Shown here: positions 24,731 through 33,023 of the stretch, in pieces | How the letters are laid out: each line of letters starts with the position of its first letter | Position numbering within the stretch: position 1 is the stretch's first letter | From: Vermiculatibacterium agrestimuris | GTDB lineage: Bacteria; Bacillota; Clostridia; Oscillospirales; Oscillospiraceae | DNA length: 64,000 bases | Assembly: GCF_943193085.1 (NCBI RefSeq) | Contig: NZ_CALPCU010000013.1 | Coordinates: 5,840 to 69,839 of the forward strand | Reading direction: 5' to 3' | Program-made: the position numbers and the translations under genes | The notes under the pieces: model-generated | Databases searched by the model: none | What the model saw: the letters and a program-made list of their open reading frames with translations, nothing else | What the model was told of the DNA's origin: nothing

Positions 24731-24760
24731 TGACAAACTACTTCCCCATGTGGTATCCTA
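24731..24760 (+). promoter_or_regulatory. Promoter of the mobilization/recombination genes
   Basis: TTGACA 24731-24736, 18-bp spacer, TATCCT 24755-24760. It would transcribe the 79-nt hairpin leader and then the mobilization genes. Confidence 0.55.
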
Positions 24761-24817
24761 CAACACTTCCATAAGGGAGCGCCAACTGAATAGGCTGATC
24801 TGATTGATACAGATAAA

Positions 24818-24896
24818 GCCGGTTACATACACAAACCAAAACAGACACCAGCGGGGCGAGGATCGTCCTGCTGGCACGGTTGTGTATGTAGCCGGT
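24818..24896 (+). promoter_or_regulatory. Large conserved-looking stem-loop in the mobilization leader
   Basis: GCCGGTTACATACACAA (24818-24834) pairs over 17 bp with TTGTGTATGTAGCCGGT (24880-24896), with two G-U pairs. An inner hairpin is made by CCAGC/GCTGG around AGGATCGTCCT. TTTCTTTATTTG follows, so it can act as an attenuator or terminator. It may also be part of the transfer origin. The 438-bp stretch 24713-25150 otherwise holds the promoter and the oriT-like repeat. Confidence 0.5.
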
Positions 24897-25055
24897 TTCT
24901 TTATTTGCCCGAGGGAAACAAAATTTTTGGAAAACCTCAAGAAAAAAGTTCCGTTTTGGGCACTGAAAGTTGTAGTGGAGGATGGGAGGAAAATTCTGAG
25001 TGGCGGCAAAACACTGTTACCCGCTGTTGCCCTGTCCACAGGGATAGCGAGCATC

Positions 25056-25084
25056 GGATTTCGCCCCCCCACGGGGCAAAATCC
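25056..25084. other. Candidate transfer origin (oriT)
   Basis: Inverted repeat GGATTTCGCCCC / GGGGCAAAATCC with a CCCAC centre, 67 bp upstream of the RHH accessory gene and relaxase, followed by GGGGAGACCCCTGAATACCCCC. Position and repeat type match MOB-type oriT nick regions. Nick site not identifiable by eye. Confidence 0.4.
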
Positions 25085-25150
25085 ATTCCCAGGGGAGACC
25101 CCTGAATACCCCCTCCTACGGCGGAAATTCGACAGAATGGAGGAATTAAT

Positions 25151-25441
25151 TTGAGTACGCACGATGAAAAAGTCCGTCTGAAAATTAGGCTGACTGAAGA
25201 AGAAAAAGCCAAGCTGGAATATGACGCTGCCCTGTGCGGCATGACCCAATCCGAATACTTCCGACAGATTTGCCTGGGCAAGCAGCCCCGCCCCAAGCAG
25301 CCGCCGGAGTTTTGGGAACTGCTGGACGCTCTGTATGAAGTCCATGATAAGCTGGAACGGCTGATAGTCTACTGCCCGGAGGTGGCAGAAGAATGTTTGC
25401 GGTTTGAACGGCTCGTTCTGCTATTGCAGGGGGTGGCCTGA
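25151..25441 (+). CDS. MobC-like ribbon-helix-helix mobilization protein
   Basis: A 96-residue protein, N-terminal RHH pattern KVRLKIRLTEEEKAKLEYDAALCGMTQSEYFRQICLG followed by a helical tail. Such proteins bind oriT and recruit the relaxase, and correspond in position to TnpY-type accessory genes in Tn4451. It begins with TTG at 25151 with GGAGGAATTAAT upstream; no ATG in frame is better placed. The relaxase GTG follows 1 bp after its stop. Confidence 0.82.
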   Translation: MSTHDEKVRLKIRLTEEEKAKLEYDAALCGMTQSEYFRQICLGKQPRPKQPPEFWELLDALYEVHDKLERLIVYCPEVAEECLRFERLVLLLQGVA

Positions 25442-25442
25442 C

Positions 25443-26783
25443 GTGGCAACCACCAGCCTGTGGCACATCAAGGGCGATCTCGGAGACCTGATCGCCTATG
25501 TGGAAAACCCTGAGAAAACCATCCCCAAGGGCACCGAGGACTTTTTCAATGTATTTTCGTACATCCAGAACCCACAAAAAACCGCAGATGGCTCCTTTGT
25601 CACCACTATCAACTGCTTGAAGCAAACAGCCCTACGTCAGATGATCCTGACCAAGCAGCGGTACGGCAAAGAGGACAAGTACATCGCGTGGCACGGCTAT
25701 CAGAGCTTCAAACCGGGGGAGGTCACCCCGGAGCGGTGCCATGAGATCGGCGTGAAGCTGGCACAGGATATGTGGGGTGACAGGTTCCAGGTCATTGTCA
25801 CCACCCACCTGGACAAAGGCCACCTGCACAATCATTTCTGTTTCAATTCAGTATCTTTCAGGGATGGCAAAAAGTATAACTACTCCAAAGCCGAGCAGCA
25901 GCGCCTCCGAGACACCTCAGACCGGCTTTGCCGGGAATATGGCCTGTCCGTCATTGAGCATGGGCGCAAGGCCCCCAGCCGCCCGGTCTGGCTGGACGAG
26001 CAGAGCGGCAAACCCACCCGCTACAATGTTTATCGGGCGGACGTGCGGGAAGCGGTCAACGGAAGCCGTACTGTGGAGATGATGGAGAAGTATCTCCGGC
26101 GCAAGGGCTATCTCACCGATTTCACGGGCAAACATTGGAAGATACGCCTGCCACAATACCAGCACTTCACCCGTCTGGACACCCTGGACGAGCGGTGGAC
26201 GCCGGAAAATATCAGGCGCAGCCTGGGCGCACGAGCCAGCTTTGGGAATAAACGCCCCACCGTGAATTTCGCCCCGGAGCTGCCGGAGGAACTGCGGGTC
26301 TATGTTCCGTTCCAGCCCACAGGCCACGTTTACCGGCTGTTCCTCTATTGGGAATACCAGCTTGGCATTTTACCCAAGGGAACGGATTACAAGCCCACCA
26401 GCCCGTTTATGAAAGAGGAACTGCGAAAGCTGGATACGATCACCGCCCAGGTGGATTATTTGGCGAAAAACCGCATTGAAACGCTGGACGATCTTCTTTC
26501 AGCCCGTGAAACCATTCAAAGTGAATTGGACACGCTGATCGACCAGCGGACAAAGCTACAAAATAAGATACGCAGAGCGTCACCCGCTGAAAAGGAGCGG
26601 TTACGGGGCGAAAAACAAGCTATAACCGCTCAGATTTCTGCTTGTAGAAAGAAATTGAAGCTGAATACAGGCGTTGAGGAACGCTCCGCCAAAATTCAAG
26701 ACACGATGGACATGGTTTACACCAACGAGGAACAGCACCGCCAGATAGGGCAGGAGAGAACGAGAGGAGCGAGAAGCAGATGA
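25443..26783 (+). CDS. Relaxase/mobilization nuclease
   Basis: A 446-residue MOB_P-type relaxase. Motif III, with the metal-binding histidines, is clear (TTHLDKGHLHNHFCFNSV, about residue 119-136), and an upstream segment (INCLKQTALRQMILTKQRYGK) holds the region expected for motif I. The C-terminal third is a coiled coil (LDTLIDQRTKLQNKIRRASPAEKERLRGEKQ). It nicks oriT for transfer using conjugation machinery supplied by another element, since no type IV secretion genes are present here. GTG start. Its stop overlaps the next start (ATGA). Confidence 0.92.
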   Translation: MATTSLWHIKGDLGDLIAYVENPEKTIPKGTEDFFNVFSYIQNPQKTADGSFVTTINCLKQTALRQMILTKQRYGKEDKYIAWHGYQSFKPGEVTPERCHEIGVKLAQDMWGDRFQVIVTTHLDKGHLHNHFCFNSVSFRDGKKYNYSKAEQQRLRDTSDRLCREYGLSVIEHGRKAPSRPVWLDEQSGKPTRYNVYRADVREAVNGSRTVEMMEKYLRRKGYLTDFTGKHWKIRLPQYQHFTRLDTLDERWTPENIRRSLGARASFGNKRPTVNFAPELPEELRVYVPFQPTGHVYRLFLYWEYQLGILPKGTDYKPTSPFMKEELRKLDTITAQVDYLAKNRIETLDDLLSARETIQSELDTLIDQRTKLQNKIRRASPAEKERLRGEKQAITAQISACRKKLKLNTGVEERSAKIQDTMDMVYTNEEQHRQIGQERTRGARSR

Positions 26784-27049
26784 ATATTATCAAGTTGGAA
26801 TTGACCGAGCAGGAAGCGAAAATCTATGATGAAGTGATGGAGCAAATAGAGAAAACAGCAGCTTTTCTTGTCGGTCTGTCCCACGAGGAACGCCTGGACT
26901 GGCTGAAAAAGCACCAATACAGCCGTCCCATCAGCTTTGAGCGGGAGATTGACGGGACGATCTACACCGTCAACGCCCATTTCAGCGAGAACACTGAAAC
27001 TGTGGAGGGGAAGATAAATCGCATTCTCAACCAAAATATCACACTGTAA
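26780..27049 (+). CDS. TnpW-like transposon-encoded protein
   Basis: An 89-residue protein. The C terminus carries the TnpW-type segment TIYTVNAHFSENTETVEGKINRIL, and the N-terminal half is a helical extension. It lies between the relaxase (4-bp overlap) and the recombinase, the usual neighbourhood for TnpW in Tn4451-type elements. Biochemical role unknown in the family. Confidence 0.72.
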   Translation: MNIIKLELTEQEAKIYDEVMEQIEKTAAFLVGLSHEERLDWLKKHQYSRPISFEREIDGTIYTVNAHFSENTETVEGKINRILNQNITL

Positions 27050-27132
27050 AGTGTTGAAGTTTTGCGCCGGATGTGGTATGATAATCGTACCCTGCAATTC
27101 ATATCACATCCGGCTGCGGAAAGGAGCATACT

Positions 27133-28809
27133 TTGAAGAAAAAGCAGCCAAATAATCAGAGGATTACAGCATTATACGCCAGATTGTCCCGTGACGACGA
27201 GAAAGAGGGTATCTCAGGGTCAATCCAAAATCAAAAGGCCATCTTGGAGAAATTTGCCAGCGACAATCATCTGCCTAATCCAAGATTTTTCTTTGATGAC
27301 GGTTACTCAGGTGTTTCGTTCACCCGTCCGGCCTTTATGGAAATCATGGAGTTGGCCGAGCAGGGGCTTGTGGCAAACCTTGTTGTAAAAGACCACTCAA
27401 GGCTGGGGCGTAACCGTCTTGTGGTAGGCCAACTGTTGGAAGAAGATTTTGTCCGGCTGAATGTGCGGTATATCGCCATCATGGACAACATCGACACCGC
27501 AAACGGAGTGAGCGATATCGTTCCTATGCAGGATTTGTTCAATGAATGGCACGCAAAAAATACGAGTGACAAGGTACGGAGGGTCATGCAGAGTCGCGGC
27601 AATGCCGGAATACCTCTGACCACGAACACTCCCTTTGGCTATAAGAAAGATCCAGAGGACAAGAACAGGTGGATCGTGGATGAACCGGCAGCGGAGGTAG
27701 TACAACGGATTTTCCGAATGAGCGTGTCCGGCCTGGGGCCTACGCAAATCGCCAAGCGGCTAAAGTCTGACGGCGTGATGACCCCCAGCGAGTATCTGCA
27801 CAGCGTTGGCGTAAAATGCCCCGTTAAGCCCCCTGTGTACCCGCATAACTGGTGTTCCTCCACCGTGGCCGCTATTCTGGACAGGCAGGAGTACACCGGC
27901 GATACGGTAAATTTCCGCTCGTTCAGACAATCCTTTAAGTTGAAGAAGCGGATGGACAAGCCCCAGGAGGAATGGAAAATCTTCCCGGACACCCATCCCG
28001 CCATCATCGACCGTGAAACTTTTGCCCTCGTGCAAGACCTCCGGCAGCACCGCCGCAGGCCCACGAGAACGGGCATCGTCAGTATGTTCTCCGGGCTTCT
28101 TTACTGTGCCGACTGCGGCAGTAAGCTGGGGTACAGCGCCACCAACAACTACAAGCGGGAGCAGGCGTTTTTCTTCTGTTCTGCTTATCGAGGAAATTCC
28201 AACGTTTGCTCGGCCCATTTCATCCGGGAAAAAGTAGTTGAGGAATTGGTGCTGGAAGGTCTGCAAAGACTGTTGTGGTACATCCAGGTCTATGAAAAGC
28301 GGTTTGCCCAGGAACAGATGGAACGGTTTGGCATTCAAGAAAAAAGAGAGTTGACCGCCAGGGGCCGGGAGTTGGACAAGGCCAAACAGCGGGTGGTGGA
28401 GATCGACCAGCTTATCCAGAAAAGCTACGAGGACATGAGTAAGGGTTTACTTTCGGAGGAACGGTTTGCCACCCTGTCTGTATCACTGGAAACCGAGCAG
28501 AAGCAGTTGAAAACAACTATCCCGGAGATGGAGGCCAGCTTGGAGGCCACCACGGACAAGGCCGCTGACTTACAGCGGTTCATTGAGCGGGCCAGACAGG
28601 TGACCCGGCTGACGAAATTGACGCCTGAGATTGTCCATGAGTTCATTGACAAAATCGTGGTGTCCAAGCCCGACAAGGCAGGCGGCAAGCGGCACCAGCG
28701 GGTGGACATTCACTACAACACCATTGGCCTATGGTGCGCTCCCTCCCCTGAAGAAATGGAGAGACTGTACCAGGAACATCTTGCAAACCAGCGGAAAAGG
28801 ACGGCATAG
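27133..28809 (+). CDS. Large serine recombinase (TnpX-like)
   Basis: A 558-residue site-specific recombinase. The catalytic domain starts ITALYARLSRDDEKEGISGSIQNQK, with nucleophile Ser19 in the ARLSRD motif and the Arg-containing VVKDHSRLGRNRL. Recombinase domain (about 155-260), zinc ribbon (CADCGSKL ... FFCSAYRGNSNVCSAHFI), then a coiled-coil region and C terminus. TTG start with AAAGGAG. It is shorter than Tn4451 TnpX (about 700). It lies at the right end of the element, 50 bp from the inverted repeat of the recombination site, and is the likely agent of integration and excision. Confidence 0.95.
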   Translation: MKKKQPNNQRITALYARLSRDDEKEGISGSIQNQKAILEKFASDNHLPNPRFFFDDGYSGVSFTRPAFMEIMELAEQGLVANLVVKDHSRLGRNRLVVGQLLEEDFVRLNVRYIAIMDNIDTANGVSDIVPMQDLFNEWHAKNTSDKVRRVMQSRGNAGIPLTTNTPFGYKKDPEDKNRWIVDEPAAEVVQRIFRMSVSGLGPTQIAKRLKSDGVMTPSEYLHSVGVKCPVKPPVYPHNWCSSTVAAILDRQEYTGDTVNFRSFRQSFKLKKRMDKPQEEWKIFPDTHPAIIDRETFALVQDLRQHRRRPTRTGIVSMFSGLLYCADCGSKLGYSATNNYKREQAFFFCSAYRGNSNVCSAHFIREKVVEELVLEGLQRLLWYIQVYEKRFAQEQMERFGIQEKRELTARGRELDKAKQRVVEIDQLIQKSYEDMSKGLLSEERFATLSVSLETEQKQLKTTIPEMEASLEATTDKAADLQRFIERARQVTRLTKLTPEIVHEFIDKIVVSKPDKAGGKRHQRVDIHYNTIGLWCAPSPEEMERLYQEHLANQRKRTA

Positions 28810-28857
28810 CCACAACTACGCCGTCCAAATAGATAGAATTTCTTTACAGGTTAGCCC

Positions 28858-28890
28858 AAGGCCGACACTTCCTTACGGAGTGTCGGCCTT
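28858..28890. repeat. Right element-end inverted repeat (recombinase site)
   Basis: AAGGCCGACACT / AGTGTCGGCCTT around TCCTTACGG. Its minus-strand core ACTCCGTAAGGAAGT matches the left end core at 13 of 15 positions and is the same distance (15-16 bp) from the CCTTGGG crossover repeat. Confidence 0.7.
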
Positions 28891-28910
28891 GGGGCAGACC
28901 CGGTTTTTTG
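28891..28910 (-). terminator. Right half of the split bidirectional terminator
   Basis: GGGGCAGACCCGGTTTTTTG, exact reverse complement of 14841-14860. It lies 12 bp beyond the stop codon of the leftward XpaC-like gene. Confidence 0.85.
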
Positions 28911-28921
28911 ATTCGTTTCTG

Positions 28922-30142
28922 TCAGCCGCCCATGGTCATTCCCGACCCCAGGCCGTCCTTTTCCAGCATCCGCTCCAGCACCTCCACGTCAGTGGCGATG
29001 TCCATGGCGTCGGTCTGGAAGAGCTGATCCAACTGTTTCTCAAAGCCCTCCACCACCTTGTCCATCATGTCCTCGATGCGCTTTTTGGAGGCGGTGATAT
29101 TGTCCCCCTCCACCCCCTGGGCGTCCAGCTGGGCGTAAGTCTTGAGCAGCTTGAGGGTGGTGGGCAGGTAGTAGTTCAAAAACTGCCGCAGTTCAGTGGC
29201 CTTGGCGGGATTTTGCCGCTGGTAATCCAGGATCTTTTTGGTGATCTCCCCAATGCGGTCGATCTTCCGGGTCATCTCCTCGCCGGGGATGGCGTCGTTG
29301 ACCGCGCGGATCTCCCGGAGGATGGCGTCGTCGTCCTCCTGGGGCTCCTTTTTGGCCTTTGCCTGGGAGGACTCGGGCGTGACCTGAGGTTCCGGGGCGG
29401 GCTCGTAGCCCTGGTCGGTGAGCACCAGCCGTCCGCTGGCCCGGTCGATGTAGCCCATGGGCAAAATGCCGTCGGAGAGCATTTTCTGAATGTCGGCGAT
29501 CACCCGCTTTTCACTGACCCCGGCGGCCCCCGCCAGGTCAGAGAGGAAGACGGAGCTTCTCTGCCCAATGACCCCCATATAGAGCCGCTGACGACGGGAC
29601 AGCCTGGTTTTGCCGATGCCGTGTCCCAGGAGAAATAGCCAAGCGCAGAGAAAACCAAAGATGGGAAACCACTCGTCGGCATAGAGAAGCAGGCCGTAGT
29701 GCAGGGCTTCGATAAACTCCACGGCAAAACCGATGCCGAAGATAAAGCTCATAACACCGCCCAGAATGGTCATGGCCTTGCCGTCCCGGATCTTTTTCTC
29801 CCAGCTTTTCTTCTTCGGGCTGGGGGCCTGCTTCTGAGCCTGCCCGGCCTGGCCATAGTGGTAGGGACTGCCGCCGGCCTTCTGGGCTCCGGGGACGGCG
29901 GAGCCTGTTCCAGTCCCCGTCTTTGCCTGGCTCTGGCCCTGCCCGGTGTATGTATAATGATAGGTGTAGCCCGTTCCGGTGGTTCGGCCCTGCTGAGGGC
30001 GCGCGCCGGTATTGAGCTTGTCCGTGGGGATGCGCACACCGCCCAGATTGAGGAACAGCAGCACCATGCCCACGGGCCAGAAAAAGATAAAACCTAAAAT
30101 AATGGCCCACCAAGGGATCTCAGAACCCTGTTTATTGTTCAT
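28922..30142 (-). CDS. XpaC-like membrane protein (5-bromo-4-chloroindolyl phosphate hydrolysis family)
   Basis: A 406-residue protein. An N-terminal helix (PWWAIILGFIFFWPVGMVLLFL), a Gln/Gly/Tyr-rich low-complexity cytosolic linker (about 45-115), two further helices (about 130-185), a winged-helix-like segment (FLSDLAGAAGVSEKRVIADIQKML) and a helical C-terminal domain (KIDRIGEITKKILDYQRQNPAKATELRQFLNYYLPTTLKLLKTYAQLD) that is the XpaC hallmark. XpaC proteins occur with TelA-type toxic-anion-resistance proteins; molecular role unclear. Start at ATG 30142 with GGGAGGGGATATTCCCC, 15 codons inside the longest frame. Confidence 0.82.
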   Translation of the reverse strand: MNNKQGSEIPWWAIILGFIFFWPVGMVLLFLNLGGVRIPTDKLNTGARPQQGRTTGTGYTYHYTYTGQGQSQAKTGTGTGSAVPGAQKAGGSPYHYGQAGQAQKQAPSPKKKSWEKKIRDGKAMTILGGVMSFIFGIGFAVEFIEALHYGLLLYADEWFPIFGFLCAWLFLLGHGIGKTRLSRRQRLYMGVIGQRSSVFLSDLAGAAGVSEKRVIADIQKMLSDGILPMGYIDRASGRLVLTDQGYEPAPEPQVTPESSQAKAKKEPQEDDDAILREIRAVNDAIPGEEMTRKIDRIGEITKKILDYQRQNPAKATELRQFLNYYLPTTLKLLKTYAQLDAQGVEGDNITASKKRIEDMMDKVVEGFEKQLDQLFQTDAMDIATDVEVLERMLEKDGLGSGMTMGG

Positions 30143-30236
30143 GGGGAATATCCCCTCCCTGAAATTACATACTTTTTTGATTCTCACATATCATACAACG
30201 ATTTCAAGCGGTTGTAAAGGAAAAATAGAGGGGCGC

Positions 30237-30281
30237 TGTAACCGTTCTGTTATTGATTTTTAGTGCGAAATGTCCTATAAT
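30237..30281 (+). promoter_or_regulatory. VanW gene promoter with a WalR-like box
   Basis: TTGATT 30253-30258, 17-bp spacer, TATAAT 30276-30281. Directly upstream is TGTAAC-CGTTC-TGTTAT (30237-30253), an exact fit to the WalR (YycF) consensus TGTWAH-N5-TGTWAH. Confidence 0.6.
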
Positions 30282-30335
30282 AACTCTATATATTGTGTAT
30301 GACCGCCCCCTGGGGCGGTATTGGAGTGATCGAGC

Positions 30336-32189
30336 ATGGAAGAGAAGGATACGAGAGCCGGCGGGAAGCGGGTGGCGGCCGGCAGCGGCGGTGGGGGCAA
30401 GAAGGCCGCCGTTGCCCTGGGCGCTGTCGCGGCGCTGCTGCTGGCGGGCTATCTGGGCCTTTGCGCCTATGCCGGAAGCGGCGGCGGACGGATGGCGCCC
30501 AACACCCATATCGGCGGTGTGGCGGTGGGCGGACAGTCCACCGAGGCCGCCGCGGAGACCCTGGAGCGTGCCATGGAGGCGCGGCTGGCCGAGCTCGAGG
30601 TGCAGTTCTCCTGTGAGGGGCGCATCTACACCGTTCCCGGCGGAGAGTTTTCCTATGACGCGGCGGGGGCGGTGCGGGCGGCCTCGCCTGCCTCCAGCGG
30701 CTTTTTTACCCGGGGAGCCAAATTTCTGCAGGGCCTTCTGAGCAAGAACGGCCATGCTGTGTCCCTGACCCTGGATCATATGCCGGAGGCTGTGACCAGA
30801 GCCGCCCGGGAGTGCGGGGATGCGGACGCCCAGACCACCTGGGAGGTCACCGACACCGCTGTGCTCTTTACCAAGGGCCGTACCGGGCGCAGCCTGGACG
30901 CCGCCCAGCTCATGGCCGCGCTCACCGAGCGGGCGGGCCACCTTTTCAATAATGACGAGCCTGCCGGCTATGTGCCTGTAGAGGCTGCCATCGCCGTGGC
31001 TCCGCCTGCCGAGCCGGATTTTGAGATGATCCGCCGGGGCCTCTTTACGCAGGCCGCCGATGCCTATCTGGATCGGGAGAGCGGGGAGATCGTCCCCTCG
31101 GTCACCGGAAAGGATCTGGATATCGACGCCGCCCGCACCGCTTTGGCCGGGACGGAGGAGGGCAAGCTGTGCCGGGTGGAGCTCAAGCTGGACGTGCCCG
31201 CGGTCACCACCGAGGGCCTGACCGAAAGCCTCTTCCGCGACACCCTGGGTTCCGCGGCCACCCGGGTCACCGGCACCGCCGACCGCAGAATGAACGTGCG
31301 GGTGGCGGCGGCCTTCCTGGACGGAAAGATCGTCTTCCCCGGGGAGGAATTTTCCTTCAACCAGGCCTGCAGCCCCTACTCCGTGGCCAATGGCTACGGA
31401 AAGGCCACCGCCTACGTCAACGGCCTTTCCAAGGACACGGTGGCCGGCGGCATCTGCCAGGCCAGCTCCACCCTCTACTGGGCCAGCCTGCGGGCCAACC
31501 TGGAGACCCTGGAACGTTCCGCCCACCGCTATGAGCCCTCCTACGTCAACGGCGGCCTGGACGCCACGGTCTATGGGGACTATCAGGAGGAGGGGAGCCT
31601 GGACTTCCGCTTTCAGAACAGCACGGAGCACCCCATCAAGCTGGAAGCCTATATGGATGAGAGAAATTACCTCTATGTGAACATCTACGGCACAGATACC
31701 ACCGGCATCCACGGTGAGCCCTACTCTACCAACCGGGTAGTGATCCAGGCCTACCAGACCGTCTATGAGCCCAGCGACGCCATCCCCCAGGGCACCACCC
31801 AGAAGGATCCTGAGCGTACCGGCTACCATGCCGTGAGCTGGGACACCTACCAAAAGCTGGTGGACGCCGAGGGCAACACCATCTCTGAGACCAAACTCTA
31901 TACCACAAAATACAAGCTGCGCAACGCGGTGGTGCTCTATAACCCCGCCGATATGGCCCTCTGGGGCATCGACCCCTATACGGGCCTTCAGACCCTGGAG
32001 CCTGTGGTTCCCTCTGCGGAGCCGGAGGGCGGACAGCCCGGCGGGATGCTGCCGCCGGCGGAGACGGGGACGGTTCCCTCTGCCGGAGAGACGGAAACGC
32101 CGCAGCCCCCGGCGGAGACTGCTCCCGTCCTTCCCGTGCCGACCCCCATTCCCGATCCCGGCGAGGCCATTCTGCCTCCGGGCGTCTGA
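30336..32189 (+). CDS. VanW family protein with peptidoglycan-binding-like domain
   Basis: A 617-residue membrane-anchored protein. Basic Gly-rich cytosolic start, one transmembrane helix (about 28-46, AAVALGAVAALLLAGYLGL), two PG_binding_4-like extracellular repeats (about 55-300), then the VanW domain (about 335-455: EEFSFNQACSPYSVANGYGKA, GGICQASSTLYWASL) and a long Pro/Thr/Glu-rich tail. VanW occurs in some vancomycin-resistance clusters but also alone in many clostridia, where its enzymatic role is unknown; there are no van ligase genes here. A WalR-like box in the promoter fits a cell-wall role. Confidence 0.88.
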   Translation: MEEKDTRAGGKRVAAGSGGGGKKAAVALGAVAALLLAGYLGLCAYAGSGGGRMAPNTHIGGVAVGGQSTEAAAETLERAMEARLAELEVQFSCEGRIYTVPGGEFSYDAAGAVRAASPASSGFFTRGAKFLQGLLSKNGHAVSLTLDHMPEAVTRAARECGDADAQTTWEVTDTAVLFTKGRTGRSLDAAQLMAALTERAGHLFNNDEPAGYVPVEAAIAVAPPAEPDFEMIRRGLFTQAADAYLDRESGEIVPSVTGKDLDIDAARTALAGTEEGKLCRVELKLDVPAVTTEGLTESLFRDTLGSAATRVTGTADRRMNVRVAAAFLDGKIVFPGEEFSFNQACSPYSVANGYGKATAYVNGLSKDTVAGGICQASSTLYWASLRANLETLERSAHRYEPSYVNGGLDATVYGDYQEEGSLDFRFQNSTEHPIKLEAYMDERNYLYVNIYGTDTTGIHGEPYSTNRVVIQAYQTVYEPSDAIPQGTTQKDPERTGYHAVSWDTYQKLVDAEGNTISETKLYTTKYKLRNAVVLYNPADMALWGIDPYTGLQTLEPVVPSAEPEGGQPGGMLPPAETGTVPSAGETETPQPPAETAPVLPVPTPIPDPGEAILPPGV

Positions 32190-32214
32190 GAGATAGAAAA
32201 GGAGCGTTCCTGCC

Positions 32215-32889
32215 ATGTTTCAGGGCTTTTCACCAGAGACCGTCGATTTTATGTGGGGCGTCCGCTTCAACAATGAGCGCGGCTGGTTCGAGGCACATAA
32301 AAGCGAGTATAAGACTTATTTAGAGTATCCCATGAAGGAGCTTTGCCGGGAACTCTACAAGGGCATGGATGAAAAATACGGGGCGCTGGGCCTGGTGAGC
32401 CGGGTGTGCCGTATCTACCGGGACGCCCGCCGCCTCCATGGCCGGGGGCCCTATAAGGATCACCTGTGGCTGACTATCTCTCAGCCGGCGGAGCGGTGGA
32501 GCTGTCTGCCCACCTTCTGGTTTGAGATCGCTCCGGATAACTACAGCTTCGGCCTGGGCTACTGGATGGCGAAGGCCTCCACCATGGCCAAGCTGCGCGC
32601 CCGGATGGACAACGACCCCGAGACCATGGAGAAGCTGGTGCGGAAGCTGGAGAAGCAGGACACCTTCCAGCTCCAGGGTGAGCCGTTCAAAAAACAAAAA
32701 GAGGCCCCCAGCGAGCTGCTCTCACCCTGGTACAACATGAAGGGGGGCTTTTCCATGAGCAGTGAGCGCCCCCACGACGAGCTGCTCTTCTCCCCGGAAT
32801 TGAAGCCTCACATTCTGGAGCGGTGGGCGCTGCTGGTACCTCTGTTTCGCTACCTGTCCACCCTGGACGGCGATCCTGACCCGAGATAA
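32215..32889 (+). CDS. DUF2461 family protein
   Basis: A 224-residue cytosolic protein of the DUF2461 (TIGR02453) family. The N terminus FQGFSPETVDFMWGVRFNNERGWFEAHKSEYKTYL and VSRVCRIYRDARRLHGRGPYKDHLWL are typical, as is the aromatic-rich core FWFEIAPDNYSFGLGYW. Function unknown in the family. It is 25 bp downstream of the VanW gene and closed by a shared terminator. Confidence 0.88.
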   Translation: MFQGFSPETVDFMWGVRFNNERGWFEAHKSEYKTYLEYPMKELCRELYKGMDEKYGALGLVSRVCRIYRDARRLHGRGPYKDHLWLTISQPAERWSCLPTFWFEIAPDNYSFGLGYWMAKASTMAKLRARMDNDPETMEKLVRKLEKQDTFQLQGEPFKKQKEAPSELLSPWYNMKGGFSMSSERPHDELLFSPELKPHILERWALLVPLFRYLSTLDGDPDPR

Positions 32890-32932
32890 GAACGCCAAGA
32901 CCCGCGCCGAAGGATAAGCTTCATAAAGAAAT

Positions 32933-32973
32933 AAAGGGCAAGACAGACCGTAATGGTTTGTCTTGCCCTTTTT
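32933..32973. terminator. Bidirectional terminator
   Basis: GGGCAAGACA stem (32936-32945 with 32959-32968), A-run before and TTTTT after, serving DUF2461 (+) and probably the convergent HxlR gene. Confidence 0.85.
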
Positions 32974-33023
32974 ATTAAGAGGTTTTAACAGAGTATCTCA
33001 TTCGGACGGTCATTCACGTGCTT

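Larger units (their letters stand above)
14859..28893. mobile_element. 14.03-kb mobilizable Tn4451-like element with two-component/ABC cargo
   Basis: The boundaries are 7-bp direct repeats CCTTGGG at 14859-14865 and 28887-28893. Immediately inside each is a hairpin containing the same recombinase-like site in inverted orientation (ACTTCGTAAAGAAGT 14870-14884; ACTCCGTAAGGAAGT on the minus strand of 28881-28867). Gene set: TnpV-like, RHH mobilization protein, MOB relaxase, TnpW-like and a large serine recombinase at the right end, which is the Tn4451 set. The catP region is replaced by a sensor/ABC operon. Removal of 14,028 bp restores a perfect terminator hairpin in the host. Confidence 0.88.

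Noticed and set aside
14931..28844. Shared GAATTTCT at 14935-14942 and 28837-28844 region as alternative element boundary
   Set aside because: Only an 8-bp match; the resulting empty site would be unremarkable, whereas the CCTTGGG boundary restores a perfect terminator and has matching inverted recombinase sites.
30336..32189. VanW gene as evidence of vancomycin resistance
   Set aside because: No van ligase, dehydrogenase or D,D-peptidase genes nearby; VanW-domain proteins are common in susceptible clostridia.
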